Shown here: positions 7,104 to 15,477 of the stretch, in pieces
Position numbering within the stretch: the first letter of the stretch is position 1
Layout of the letters: the number at the start of each line of letters is the position of its first letter
Source of the DNA: Oscillospiraceae bacterium
GTDB lineage: Bacteria; Bacillota; Clostridia; Oscillospirales; Ruminococcaceae
Reading direction: 5' to 3'
DNA length: 17,653 nt
Assembly: GCA_015067375.1 (NCBI GenBank)
Contig: SVMQ01000019.1
Location: 1 to 17,653 of the forward strand
Notes under the pieces: generated by a model
The model's database searches: none
What the model saw: the letters and a program-made list of their open reading frames with translations, nothing else
What the model was told of the DNA's origin: nothing
Translations under genes and position numbers: made by a program

Positions 7104-7128
7104 TCATATCTGCTGAGAAAAAGTTTGA

Positions 7129-7157
7129 TTGACAAGCATATTATAGTGTGATACAAT
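7129..7157 (+). promoter_or_regulatory. Sigma-A promoter of the KAP NTPase gene
   Basis: TTGACA (7129-7134), 17 bases, TACAAT (7152-7157), extended -10 TGA. The KAP gene therefore has its own transcription start besides any readthrough from kptA. Confidence 0.85.
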
Positions 7158-7160
7158 TGA

Positions 7161-7180
7161 TATATGTCGATCGACATATA
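7161..7180. promoter_or_regulatory. Perfect 20-bp palindrome, candidate operator
   Basis: TATATGTCGATCGACATATA is an uninterrupted palindrome with 10-bp arms, three bases after the -10 box, so it covers the expected transcription start. This is the usual place for a repressor site. The binding protein is unknown; in the RNA it would also sit at the extreme 5' end. Confidence 0.6.
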
Positions 7181-7202
7181 ATATAGTATTGGAGAGATCA
7201 TA

Positions 7203-9293
7203 ATGTTAACCGCCTCAAAATTAGGCAATTCCGACCGTCCTGTGTCAAGCTGCATTGGTGACGAATTCCAGATAAGGCCCTATATCGAAGGTCTTGCAGA
7301 GTTTATTAAAGACTGCGAAACGCCCATGACCGTCGCTGTGCAGGGTGACTGGGGCTGCGGCAAGACCAGCATGATGAACATGGTGAGGGATTACCTCAAT
7401 CCTGATAATAAAGAAGATGACATTGTTGATGTGTGGTTCAACACATGGCAGTTTTCACAGTTCAATATGGATGATACGCTTGCTGTGACTTTTTTGCAGC
7501 ATCTGCTCAACGAGCTTATCAAAAATATTGCACATGACAAGGAGGTCAAGGATAACCTTGTGCCTAAGATGAAGCGTGTGCTCAAAACGCTTGCGGTCAA
7601 CGTAACTAGCCTTGCACTGGGTGATAACGCTGCAAATCTTGTCGGCGCAATTGGCGATGAGCTTACGCCCGAAGAATCCGAGCTGGACGCTGCTGCTAAA
7701 ATAATGGAACTTAAATCCACTTTCCATGACATCATCGGCAAGGTCAATAAGCGTGTCGTGGTATACATAGATGATCTTGACAGACTTCAGCCTGTGCGTG
7801 CAGTGGAGCTGCTTGAAGTCCTGAAGCTGTTCGTTGACTGTGAGAACTGCGTATTCGTCATGGCCATCGATACGTCAGTTGTATTTCAGGGTATCCGTGA
7901 AAAATACGGCAGCGACATGAGTCAGGCTAAGGCGCAGAGCTTCTTTGACAAGATGATACAGCTTCCGTTCAAGATGCCTGTTGCATATTATAGGCTTGAC
8001 GGAATGATCGAGCGTCTTCTTACATTTATGCAGGATAATACTATAATCAAGGATGCAAATGAGCGCAGAGAGTTCATTTCGCTGCTGAAAAGCACCGCAG
8101 GCGGCAATCCGAGAAGCCTCAAGCGTCTTGTGAATTCCGTGATGCTCATTGATAAGGTCGCTGTAAAGAAGGGAATATACAGTGAGCAGCTCACTCCCGA
8201 TAAGCCTCTGAAGGTGCAGATACTTGTAGCGCTCTCCTGTCTGCAGCACCGATTCAATGAGGTGTATGATTTTATAGTAGGCAACATTACACCGCGATCT
8301 GTAAATCAGTTGAGCATCATAGTAATACCTGATAAGACAAAGACGGAGCGCTGTGAGATACTGTTGCAGAAGCTTTACGAGCTAGGTATGCCGCAGTATT
8401 CCGAGGGAGAACCCGACGATCCTGCTGCATTGTACGAGCTGATGTCGTTTTTCATATCCAGACTGAAAAAGTATTTCGATAACAGCAGAGCCAAGGGTAT
8501 TAACGATATAAATATATACTGGCAGCTTGTAAATATAATAAGTCTGAATAACATCACAGAGGCGGAGCCTGCTGCAGGCGGCAATATGCCTGAACCGTTG
8601 GCGCAGGTTGCACCTGAAACACAGACGGATGCTGTTTCCTCTGATGATGTTTTAGGAAACACACGGACTGGTATGGAGTTATTCGCGGCGGAGATAAAGG
8701 CTCTTTGTGATAGCGGAAATGAGGGAAAACAGGAAGCGCAAAGACGTCTTTATAATGCGGGTTACTATTGCGATTGCTTTGTAGACTATACTGCGACCAA
8801 GACCGAGTTCAGGAGCATACCTCTTGTTGAGATGCAAAGCTCATTAAGAGAGTGGTACAATGTAAAAGAAACACCTACGGATATGGCTATGTCGTGTAGG
8901 ATCGATTCCGGGGATTTTAATGGATTCCGCATGGATATAACGTGCGTGTATTTTTCAAAGCTGACCCAGATCGATATCTGTTTTGGCGGACTGAACACTC
9001 CTCTGCACCATCTTCCCATAGCAGAGCGTGTGCATGAATTTGTAAGGCGCATTCGCGGATATCATCAGGAAGCTCAGCAGATATTTGGTGGAAAGATCAT
9101 CGGTGATGACTATATTTCAGGTCTTCGGGAGTGTTGTGATGATGACGGCAACATCGGCTATGGCAAGATGGACAGGTGTCTGCTGAGATTTACTGTTTTC
9201 AGCGATGAGGTCACACAGGCGATAATTCAGCTCGCCATAGAGATAGCAAACGATCCCTCACTGGTACAGGGTAAGGATCAAGCTGCTGAATAA
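7203..9293 (+). CDS. KAP family P-loop NTPase
   Basis: A 696-residue protein; the ATG follows TTGGAGAG at a normal distance. The KAP NTPase domain covers about 20-330: Walker A GDWGCGKTS (48-56), the family motif VWFNTWQFSQ (77-86), Walker B VVVYIDDLDRL (185-195), FFDKMIQLPFKMP (247-259), and a sensor-like GGNPRSLKR (300-308). Many KAP proteins carry transmembrane helices inserted between Walker A and B; here only a short segment (about 128-150) lies there and no convincing membrane helix is seen, so the protein is probably soluble. Residues about 460-500 form a Pro/Glu/Asp linker, and 500-696 an unrecognised C-terminal domain, possibly the effector or sensor. KAP NTPases include the phage-exclusion protein PifA and occur in defence loci. 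Its position beside RNA-repair genes is suggestive only. Confidence 0.85.
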   Translation: MLTASKLGNSDRPVSSCIGDEFQIRPYIEGLAEFIKDCETPMTVAVQGDWGCGKTSMMNMVRDYLNPDNKEDDIVDVWFNTWQFSQFNMDDTLAVTFLQHLLNELIKNIAHDKEVKDNLVPKMKRVLKTLAVNVTSLALGDNAANLVGAIGDELTPEESELDAAAKIMELKSTFHDIIGKVNKRVVVYIDDLDRLQPVRAVELLEVLKLFVDCENCVFVMAIDTSVVFQGIREKYGSDMSQAKAQSFFDKMIQLPFKMPVAYYRLDGMIERLLTFMQDNTIIKDANERREFISLLKSTAGGNPRSLKRLVNSVMLIDKVAVKKGIYSEQLTPDKPLKVQILVALSCLQHRFNEVYDFIVGNITPRSVNQLSIIVIPDKTKTERCEILLQKLYELGMPQYSEGEPDDPAALYELMSFFISRLKKYFDNSRAKGINDINIYWQLVNIISLNNITEAEPAAGGNMPEPLAQVAPETQTDAVSSDDVLGNTRTGMELFAAEIKALCDSGNEGKQEAQRRLYNAGYYCDCFVDYTATKTEFRSIPLVEMQSSLREWYNVKETPTDMAMSCRIDSGDFNGFRMDITCVYFSKLTQIDICFGGLNTPLHHLPIAERVHEFVRRIRGYHQEAQQIFGGKIIGDDYISGLRECCDDDGNIGYGKMDRCLLRFTVFSDEVTQAIIQLAIEIANDPSLVQGKDQAAE

Positions 9294-9416
9294 GTTGTGC
9301 CGACTGAACGCTATATAAAATACAAACACTGTGACAAAAACAATATGTTTTGGCAAATATCATGGCGCAGTTTGTGATGATAGCTAACTGCCTGAACATC
9401 AGTAATACTACCTTAT

Positions 9417-9454
9417 AAAAAAAAGACCGCTCAGGCATTTGCTCAAGCGGTCTT
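9417..9454 (-). terminator. Terminator of the cyclase operon
   Basis: A 9-bp stem (9423-9431 with 9446-9454) and 14-base loop; on the minus strand it runs into a stretch of eight T (9424 down to 9417). It lies about 30 bases after the stop at 9486. On the plus strand it may also stop KAP transcripts. Confidence 0.85.
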
Positions 9455-9485
9455 GTGTTATTTTGTTCAAATAGTGATTGCAGAC

Positions 9486-10628
9486 TTACTTTTTGTTGGC
9501 GTCCAGCGTTTCTTTCAATTTGTATGCCTGAAGTTTAATTACATGATCCTTGCATGTGGTCGCTATATCGCAATATTTTACAGCCTCATCAAATCGTCCT
9601 GTGCGCATTAATATATATGCAAGTGTAAAAACAAGATTGTATTTTACGGTCTTATCGGAGATCTCATTGCAATCTATTGCTTTTTTCAGCTTCTCTGTGA
9701 AATTATGTGCACAGAACGTCGCGAACTCCTCATCTCCCACATCACAAGCAAGCCAATACAGATCCAGCCACAAAGTACCTATGAGAACATTATCGGCGGC
9801 GTTTATCGTTTCGTTGATATGTATAGCCTGAAGATATCTGAGTACCAGATGGTCAAACGCTGTGCAAAGCTCTTTTTTCTCTTCGAAAACAGGATAATGC
9901 TGCTCCTTGAGGATCTGCTTTATTTCCTCTACATTAAACGGCATTATGCGGAAAAAGTACAGGTAATGATTGCTGTAATTACAATGCGGACAATTGATGA
10001 TCTCATGCCATAGCGGCTGGCACTCGGCATAGTGTACACGTAGATCAGCGTCAGTTTTTCTGACATGCATAATGTTTCTGCGAAGATAGAGTACATTTAT
10101 CTTCTCGCCGCATATCGGACAAGCAGCGGTCTGATTCTGCGTGCTGGCAAGCGCGATGGGCGGTTTCTCAACGACATGGCTGAATCTATATTCCTCTGGA
10201 ATTTTAAATTCGGGCTTGTGCTGATTGTTAACAAAACGTTCGGTCTTATACAATTCATGATCAAGATGTCGTATCCTGCCACTCATATTTTCAAGCAGCT
10301 TTGCCGCCACATCGGGGCATTTTTCAAAGAATCTTGTTAGATTGTGCTTGTTTACCGATACGCAGATGGTATCCTCAAGCGCTATACAGCTGGCGCTTCT
10401 GGGCAGATCGTCGAAAATAGACATCTCTCCGAAAAAATCTCCCGGTCTGATACGACATATTTCAGTCATCGTACCAATAGCGCTGTTGATATAAACTCCT
10501 ACAGAGCCTTTAAGCACTATATACATCTCGTGTCCCGGGTGTCCCTCATAGCAGATGTACTCATTCTGTGCGAAGTCTTTCGGCTCAGAAATCGCCAAAA
10601 GCTGTTTTACGGTCTCATCTTGTATCAT
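9486..10628 (-). CDS. Cyclic-nucleotide-binding domain / DUF2225 protein
   Basis: A 380-residue protein whose ATG follows GGAGGG. Residues about 10-130 are a CAP-family cyclic-nucleotide-binding domain with the phosphate-binding cassette FGEMSIFDDLPRSAS (66-80); Glu68 and Arg77 are the residues expected to hold the ribose and cyclic phosphate. There is no helix-turn-helix after it, so it is not a CRP-type transcription factor. Residues 170-235 carry CPICG and CPHC pairs (Cys170/173 and Cys213/216), matching DUF2225, followed by a helical TPR-like tail (about 255-375). DUF2225 function is unknown. It is the last gene of the operon headed by an adenylate cyclase, so it is the likely cAMP receptor, acting in the cytoplasm through the zinc/TPR part. 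The 57-base gap to the preceding gene has no promoter. Confidence 0.85.
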   Translation of the reverse strand: MIQDETVKQLLAISEPKDFAQNEYICYEGHPGHEMYIVLKGSVGVYINSAIGTMTEICRIRPGDFFGEMSIFDDLPRSASCIALEDTICVSVNKHNLTRFFEKCPDVAAKLLENMSGRIRHLDHELYKTERFVNNQHKPEFKIPEEYRFSHVVEKPPIALASTQNQTAACPICGEKINVLYLRRNIMHVRKTDADLRVHYAECQPLWHEIINCPHCNYSNHYLYFFRIMPFNVEEIKQILKEQHYPVFEEKKELCTAFDHLVLRYLQAIHINETINAADNVLIGTLWLDLYWLACDVGDEEFATFCAHNFTEKLKKAIDCNEISDKTVKYNLVFTLAYILMRTGRFDEAVKYCDIATTCKDHVIKLQAYKLKETLDANKK

Positions 10629-10685
10629 ATTATATCCCTCCTGAAATAAAGTTAAAGAACGATCTCATGGTCTGCATACGGTTTA

Positions 10686-13600
10686 TCAGCCTGTTCTTGA
10701 AAGCGTGAATGTTTCGTTGAAACCTACGCCGCAATTGTAGGTGTAGGTAACATCTCCCGTAATACCTGTCAGCATATTGGTCGCACTGTTGTAAGTGCAG
10801 TTCGTCCAGTTGCTTGCCCTCGACGCGTCAAAACCACTGATAGTCGTCAGGTCAAATTCTGTTGCGCCGGACGGAATTATGTATGCGTTTCCGTTTACTA
10901 AAAATGCCACCAGATTTGTGTTGTTTGGAATATAAAGGAACGCGAGAGCGTTATTCTGGAATATTAGCTCCTCCAGCATAACATTATAATCAAGATTAAG
11001 GCTTGATATTTTGGTGTTGGAGCAGGATAGACTTGTCAATGCAGTGTTGTTGCTGACATCAAGTGTCGTTAATTCTGTGTCGCTGCAATACAGGTACTCC
11101 AGTGCAGTGTTGTTGCTTATATCAAGAGCTGTTATTGCTATAGAATAACAGTACAGATACTTTAACGCTGTATTGTTGCTTAAATCAAGCTCCGTAATGT
11201 CTGTACTGCTGCAGTTCAGATGTGTTAATGCCGTGTTTGCGTTGATATCAAGGTTTGCAATATTTGTATTCTGACAGCAAAGACGCGTCAAAGCGACATT
11301 ATTACTTACATCCAGCGCTGTTAACGCATTATCATTACAATCCAGTTCTTCTAACGCCGTATTATTGCTTAATTCAAGAGATGTTATGTATGTGTTTACG
11401 CAATACAACGATGTCAGCGCGGTATTTGCGCTTAGATCAAGCTCTGTTATCGGTGTGCTGCCGCAGTACAGCAAGGTCAATGCAGAATTGCTGCTGACAT
11501 CCAGACTTGTCAGGCCTGTATTATGACAATACAAGTCGGTGAGTGCGCTGTTTTCACTGATGTCAATATCTGTGAGTGCGCTGTTATATCCGCACATTAA
11601 GCTTGTGAGCGCTGTGAAATATTCGATACCTTCAAGTGATGTGATGCCGCCATCGGTTGAGATAGTTCCGTTCAAGTTGATATTTGTCACCGCTGTGATC
11701 TCTGTATCAGACAGATATCCGTCTGTATCGGTATCGAAATTGGTGCTTACATAGCTCATGAAAGTGCTGTCAGGGAAGTTGGTGCTGTTTACCGCAACGC
11801 CGAGGTCTATCGGCTTCCATATATAATACTTGCCGTCATCTGCGCTGTCGGCTTCAGTTAGCTCGTAGATATATGTAGTAGCGTCGGCCCTTGTAAAGGT
11901 TCGCTCCGATTCGCTCGGGAATGTGTTGCATACCAGACATTGAAGCGTATCGCTGCCGTTTGTAAATACCGCAGAGGTGGTATTGCTGCTGAGCTTCAGA
12001 GAGCCGCCTGTCACCAGCACATTTGATGCCGAGCTTAAATCATTGGTACCGCCGGAAATTACAGCGCTGCCGCCTGTCATCGAAAATGCTCCGCCGCTGC
12101 AAAGTACACCATATCCGTCACCCGTCAGGGCTGCATAACCTGCGTTGAGCTTTACGGTTCCTCCTGTGATGTTCAACGCATTTGCGCTGCTGTCGGCAGA
12201 AACGGCTCCACCGTTTATATTCAGCGTTCCTGTGTTATTGATCGCGGGACTGCCCGAAAGGACAAAATTGCCCGAAGCGATGGTAAGCGTTCCGCTGTTT
12301 GATAACGCTGAAGATGTACTGCTGATAACGACATCATTGGCTCCGCCTGTCAGTGTAACCGAAGCGCCGCTGCGCACCTCAATGATACCGTTGATATTTA
12401 ATCCATTGAGTGTAATATCGTGCGTACCGCTTTCGATCCTGATGCTCATAGCAGCTTGTGCGGAACTGTCATTCTGCGTTATAACATATTTGTCTGTATA
12501 TGAGATCTCATCTGCTCCTGCTACAGAATATCCTGTCTGAGTAATTACTATATCGCCATTATCGGTATAAAGTGCAAATTTCGGCAACACCTCGTCACTT
12601 ATCACCTCAGAGCAGACAGAACAATAGACAAGAAGTCTGCCCTCTGAATCAACCGTCGGCTCGGTTCTTTCGGTTATCTCTGTATGCCCGTTTGCAGGTA
12701 TGATCTCTTCGGATAAGACCTCGCCGCATTCCGTGCATTTCACAACGGTACTTCCATCATCGGTACAGGTGGCGGGAGTAGTTATGGTTTCTTCTGTATG
12801 CCCGTTTGCAGGTAGGGTCTCCTTGGATAAGATCTTACCGCATTCCGTACATTTTACAATGGTACTTCCATCATCGGTACAGGTGGCGGGAATAGTTATG
12901 GTTTCTTCTGTATGCCCGTTTGCAGGTATGCTCTCCCTGGAAAAGACCTTACCGCATATCGAGCATTTCACAACTATACTTCCGTCGTTGGTACAGGTGG
13001 CAGGAGTAGTTTTAGTGATCTCTGTATGCCCGTTTGCGGATATGCTCTCCCTGGAAAAGACCTTACCGCATACCGAGCATTTCACAACTATACTTCCGTC
13101 GTTGGTACAGGTGGCAGGAGTAGTTATGGTTTCTTCTGTATGCCCGTTTGCGGGTATGCTCTCTTCGGATAAGACCTCACCGCATACCGAGCATTTTACA
13201 ATGATACTTCCGTCATCGTTACAGGTGGCGGGAGTAGTCGCGGTTTCTTCTGTATGCCCGTTTGCGGGTATGCTCTCTTCGGATAAGACCTCACCGCATA
13301 CCGAGCATTTTACAACGGTACTTCCGTCGTCGGTACAGGTGGCGGGAGTATTTACGGTTGATTCTATATGTTTTAATTTCGCGATCGTCTCATAGCTCTT
13401 CACTTCATCGCACTCACTGCAATACACTGTGATGTGCCCCTCATTATTACAGGTCGATGGCTGTGATTCGGTTTTCCATGTATGGATATGTGATGTTACA
13501 TCGTCGCTGTCTTCTGATATATCGCTGTCATCTGAATCTCCGATCGTGTCATCTTCTGTATCAGAGGATTCCGTCGTTTCTTCAGACTCAGTAGTATCGC

Positions 13601-14678
13601 CGACATCGGCGGAGTCTGTCGTGTCATCGGAATCGATCGCCTCCTCAGTATCGGCGGACTCTGTCGTGTCGTCGGAAGTGATCGGCTCCTCAGTATCGGC
13701 GGAGTCTGTCGGGGCATCGGAAGTGGTCGGTTTCTCAGCATTGTCAGAGTCTGTCGTGTCGTCGGAAGTGGTCGGCTCCTCAACATCGGCGGAGTTTGTC
13801 GGGGCATCCTCGGGAATATCCTCATTGTTATCGGGTGTGCTGAATGGAATTACAGGCTTGCCGTCATATTGAGAAAAGTGCTCATGTAGATCTATTTTAC
13901 GATGTGCGATCTCCTGTTGCAGTTCATCCATGGGCAAGAACATCTTGTGCCCGTTTTGTGTGGAAACATACATTCCTACGATATCGGCATCTGTAATTTG
14001 TGAGGGAAGTATCGGATCTACGTTATCTGTTCCTTGGGCGATATCGTCCTCAATATAAACAGTGATGACCTCGTCCATCTTAATACAGGCCTTATATCCT
14101 GCACGGATCACGATATCTTCGTCAACTATCGTTCCATCGGGCATAACACGATTACATGTTACCGCTCCGCTGTATACATAGATGTTAGTATATGCAACGC
14201 CGTCCGCCGTGAATTTTACCTCAACACGAAAATATGTTCCTCTTACTGCCATCACGGCATTAGGAGTATTTACTATATAGTTTTCGTCCTGCGCAAGCGG
14301 CTTTGTAAGCTCGTTTGTTATCGCTCCGCGATCTAGGCGGATAGTAGTAGAGCCGCTGTTTGCCTTGCCCAGAGCTTCAAATGAAGCACGGCTGTTTTCC
14401 TCAAGCTTTATGTATTTCGTTTCATCAAGGACGAGCCTTGAATAGCTCTCTTCGAAAGTGGTAAGCGCATAGCCTTCATACAGTTTCATATCTGGATATG
14501 CACTATATTCGTTTCCGTTTTTTTCTGCCATAACATTTCCGGATATCTCGGATATGCTTATACTGCGGTAGCCTTTTTCACCGCCTGTAAACAGCAGAAG
14601 AATTGTTACGATCGCAACGATTGCCAAAGCAACTGAAGCAAGAACTATCCTTCCTTTTTTGGATTTTATAAAATTCAT
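10686..14678 (-). CDS. Large FecR-domain, LRR surface protein
   Basis: A 1330-residue type II membrane protein. A basic start (KSKKGR) and one transmembrane helix (about 10-32) leave everything else outside the cell. Residues about 65-200 are a FecR domain (LVLDETKYIKLEENSRASF, VNTPNAVMAVRGTYFRV). An acidic Ser/Thr/Asp linker follows (about 285-396), then eight 38-residue His/Cys repeats (399-702). Residues 705-910 are Gly/Ser/Thr/Asn rich with a repeating hydrophobic pattern, suggesting a right-handed beta helix. An EF-hand-like loop DTDTDGYLSDTE (982-993) precedes 21-residue leucine-rich repeats (about 1023-1265) and a small Cys-containing end. No sortase motif or dockerin is seen. The ATG overlaps the preceding stop (TAATG), implying translational coupling. 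The role is probably sensing or binding at the surface; FecR domains usually relay signals across membranes. Confidence 0.82.
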   Translation of the reverse strand: MNFIKSKKGRIVLASVALAIVAIVTILLLFTGGEKGYRSISISEISGNVMAEKNGNEYSAYPDMKLYEGYALTTFEESYSRLVLDETKYIKLEENSRASFEALGKANSGSTTIRLDRGAITNELTKPLAQDENYIVNTPNAVMAVRGTYFRVEVKFTADGVAYTNIYVYSGAVTCNRVMPDGTIVDEDIVIRAGYKACIKMDEVITVYIEDDIAQGTDNVDPILPSQITDADIVGMYVSTQNGHKMFLPMDELQQEIAHRKIDLHEHFSQYDGKPVIPFSTPDNNEDIPEDAPTNSADVEEPTTSDDTTDSDNAEKPTTSDAPTDSADTEEPITSDDTTESADTEEAIDSDDTTDSADVGDTTESEETTESSDTEDDTIGDSDDSDISEDSDDVTSHIHTWKTESQPSTCNNEGHITVYCSECDEVKSYETIAKLKHIESTVNTPATCTDDGSTVVKCSVCGEVLSEESIPANGHTEETATTPATCNDDGSIIVKCSVCGEVLSEESIPANGHTEETITTPATCTNDGSIVVKCSVCGKVFSRESISANGHTEITKTTPATCTNDGSIVVKCSICGKVFSRESIPANGHTEETITIPATCTDDGSTIVKCTECGKILSKETLPANGHTEETITTPATCTDDGSTVVKCTECGEVLSEEIIPANGHTEITERTEPTVDSEGRLLVYCSVCSEVISDEVLPKFALYTDNGDIVITQTGYSVAGADEISYTDKYVITQNDSSAQAAMSIRIESGTHDITLNGLNINGIIEVRSGASVTLTGGANDVVISSTSSALSNSGTLTIASGNFVLSGSPAINNTGTLNINGGAVSADSSANALNITGGTVKLNAGYAALTGDGYGVLCSGGAFSMTGGSAVISGGTNDLSSASNVLVTGGSLKLSSNTTSAVFTNGSDTLQCLVCNTFPSESERTFTRADATTYIYELTEADSADDGKYYIWKPIDLGVAVNSTNFPDSTFMSYVSTNFDTDTDGYLSDTEITAVTNINLNGTISTDGGITSLEGIEYFTALTSLMCGYNSALTDIDISENSALTDLYCHNTGLTSLDVSSNSALTLLYCGSTPITELDLSANTALTSLYCVNTYITSLELSNNTALEELDCNDNALTALDVSNNVALTRLCCQNTNIANLDINANTALTHLNCSSTDITELDLSNNTALKYLYCYSIAITALDISNNTALEYLYCSDTELTTLDVSNNTALTSLSCSNTKISSLNLDYNVMLEELIFQNNALAFLYIPNNTNLVAFLVNGNAYIIPSGATEFDLTTISGFDASRASNWTNCTYNSATNMLTGITGDVTYTYNCGVGFNETFTLSRTG
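10869..11636 (-). repeat. Eleven 21-residue leucine-rich repeats
   Basis: Units starting at residues 1045, 1066, 1087 and so on to 1255 follow the pattern A-L-x-x-L-x-C-x-x-x-x-I-x-x-L-D-L-S-x-N-x with strict 21-residue spacing (63 bases). Most have Leu-Tyr-Cys at the strand. This is a bacterial surface-type LRR, usually a protein- or glycan-binding solenoid. Confidence 0.85.
12573..13484 (-). repeat. Eight tandem 38-residue His/Cys repeats (114 bases each)
   Basis: Repeats start at His399, 437, 475, 513, 551, 589, 627 and 665, exactly 38 residues apart. A typical unit is H-T-E-E-x-x-T-T-P-A-T-C then, after about ten residues, K-C-S-V-C-G-E-V-L-S. Most units have one His and three Cys in fixed places and could bind a metal or form disulfides; the last lacks the first Cys. 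The central units are close to identical in DNA, indicating recent duplication or gene conversion. Similar motifs occur in many clostridial surface proteins; their role is not settled. Confidence 0.85.
13599..13778 (-). repeat. Acidic 15-residue linker repeats
   Basis: Four units of 15 residues (45 bases) beginning near residues 301, 316, 331 and 346, pattern E-P-x-T-S-D-D-T-T-D-S-A-D-T-E. They form a low-complexity, strongly acidic stalk between the FecR domain and the His/Cys repeats. Confidence 0.75.
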
Positions 14679-15466
14679 TACTTAACCTCTGTTCTAATAA
14701 AACCGTCTTTTACAAGGCGCATAACAGATCGGTTTTGTTTATCTGTATCGGACACTTCTATCAGCACGGACGCACCGTTCAGATGTTTCTCATAGCAGTT
14801 GTAAAATGTATCCCTGTCGATAAGACCGTCACCCCATGCGAGGTGCAGATCGCTTTTTAGGTCATTGTCATTGAGATGAATATGCTTTATATATCCGCCC
14901 AGCATTTCAGCCCACATCTGCGCAGCCACATCGGAAAGCGCAGCGTGTGCATAATCAAGGCAGACGCCGTAATTGCTGTATGCACACAGCTTTTCGGAAA
15001 GTCTGCACAGTATTTCGGGGGACTTGTCAAACATATTTTCAAGATAAATGTTTATATCGCTATGCTTGTGTAAGATCGCCGACCATATATCAGCATTCTG
15101 TATTACCCATTCCAGATCGTATGCTTTTGAGCTTAGAAACGGATTGTAGTTTGTATGAAATACGACCGCGCCCGCATTTATGCGTTTCGCCGCAGAGATG
15201 CTCTGCTCGATACGAAGCAGAGATATCTCTCTTATCCTGTCATCAGGGCTGAATGGTATCACATCGAAAAAAGCACCGTGAATCGTAGTAAAATGCGGAA
15301 GTGAATGTTTCTTGTATCTGTCTATGATTTCATTTGTGAGCCTTTCGCTGTCCAGGACAGAGGGGGCAAAAAAATCGTTGTACTCAAAGCCCAGCGAATA
15401 CCTTTCAGCAAGCTCCAGACTTTGCTGTATATCATTTATCTTTGGAATTATCAGAAGCTGTTTCAT
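14678..15466 (-). CDS. Xylose-isomerase-like TIM-barrel protein (AP endonuclease 2 family)
   Basis: A 262-residue protein of the sugar isomerase/endonuclease IV superfamily. Candidate metal or catalytic residues follow the family order on successive strands: TIHGAF (His63), VVFHTNY (His104), IYLENMFD (Glu143), GVCLDYAHA (Asp171, His174), KHIHLNDND (His195/His197, Asp200), HLAWGDG (His208, Asp213) and VLIEVSD (Glu237). No signal peptide, so it is cytoplasmic. It could isomerise or epimerise a sugar or cleave a phosphoester; the sequence alone does not decide. It starts 11 bases after the cyclase stop, with its ribosome binding site overlapping that stop (GAGATGA), and its own stop overlaps the FecR start. 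Being locked between the cyclase and the FecR protein suggests a role in the signalling pathway, possibly making or degrading a small molecule. Confidence 0.83.
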   Translation of the reverse strand: MKQLLIIPKINDIQQSLELAERYSLGFEYNDFFAPSVLDSERLTNEIIDRYKKHSLPHFTTIHGAFFDVIPFSPDDRIREISLLRIEQSISAAKRINAGAVVFHTNYNPFLSSKAYDLEWVIQNADIWSAILHKHSDINIYLENMFDKSPEILCRLSEKLCAYSNYGVCLDYAHAALSDVAAQMWAEMLGGYIKHIHLNDNDLKSDLHLAWGDGLIDRDTFYNCYEKHLNGASVLIEVSDTDKQNRSVMRLVKDGFIRTEVK

Positions 15467-15477
15467 ATTATTTCATC

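Noticed and set aside
7875..8249. Minus-strand frames inside the KAP gene
   Set aside because: Shadow frames with no start signals; the KAP frame carries clear motifs throughout the region.
9486..10628. CRP/FNR transcription regulator
   Set aside because: Cyclic-nucleotide-binding domain is present, but no helix-turn-helix follows; CxxC pairs and a helical tail do instead.
12700..13395. Plus-strand open frame of 231 residues with repeated VQVAGVV-type units
   Set aside because: It is the antisense shadow of the His/Cys repeats of the FecR protein; the repeat period keeps it open, and it has no ribosome binding site or family resemblance.
12573..13484. Regular 114-base repeats considered as a CRISPR array
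   Set aside because: Units are contiguous with no unique spacers, too long, and translate in frame into 38-residue protein repeats.
13429..13872. Open frames on both strands over the acidic linker (13429-13872 plus, 13496-13825 minus)
   Set aside because: Low-complexity 45-base repeats keep other frames open by chance; the FecR frame runs through without a break.
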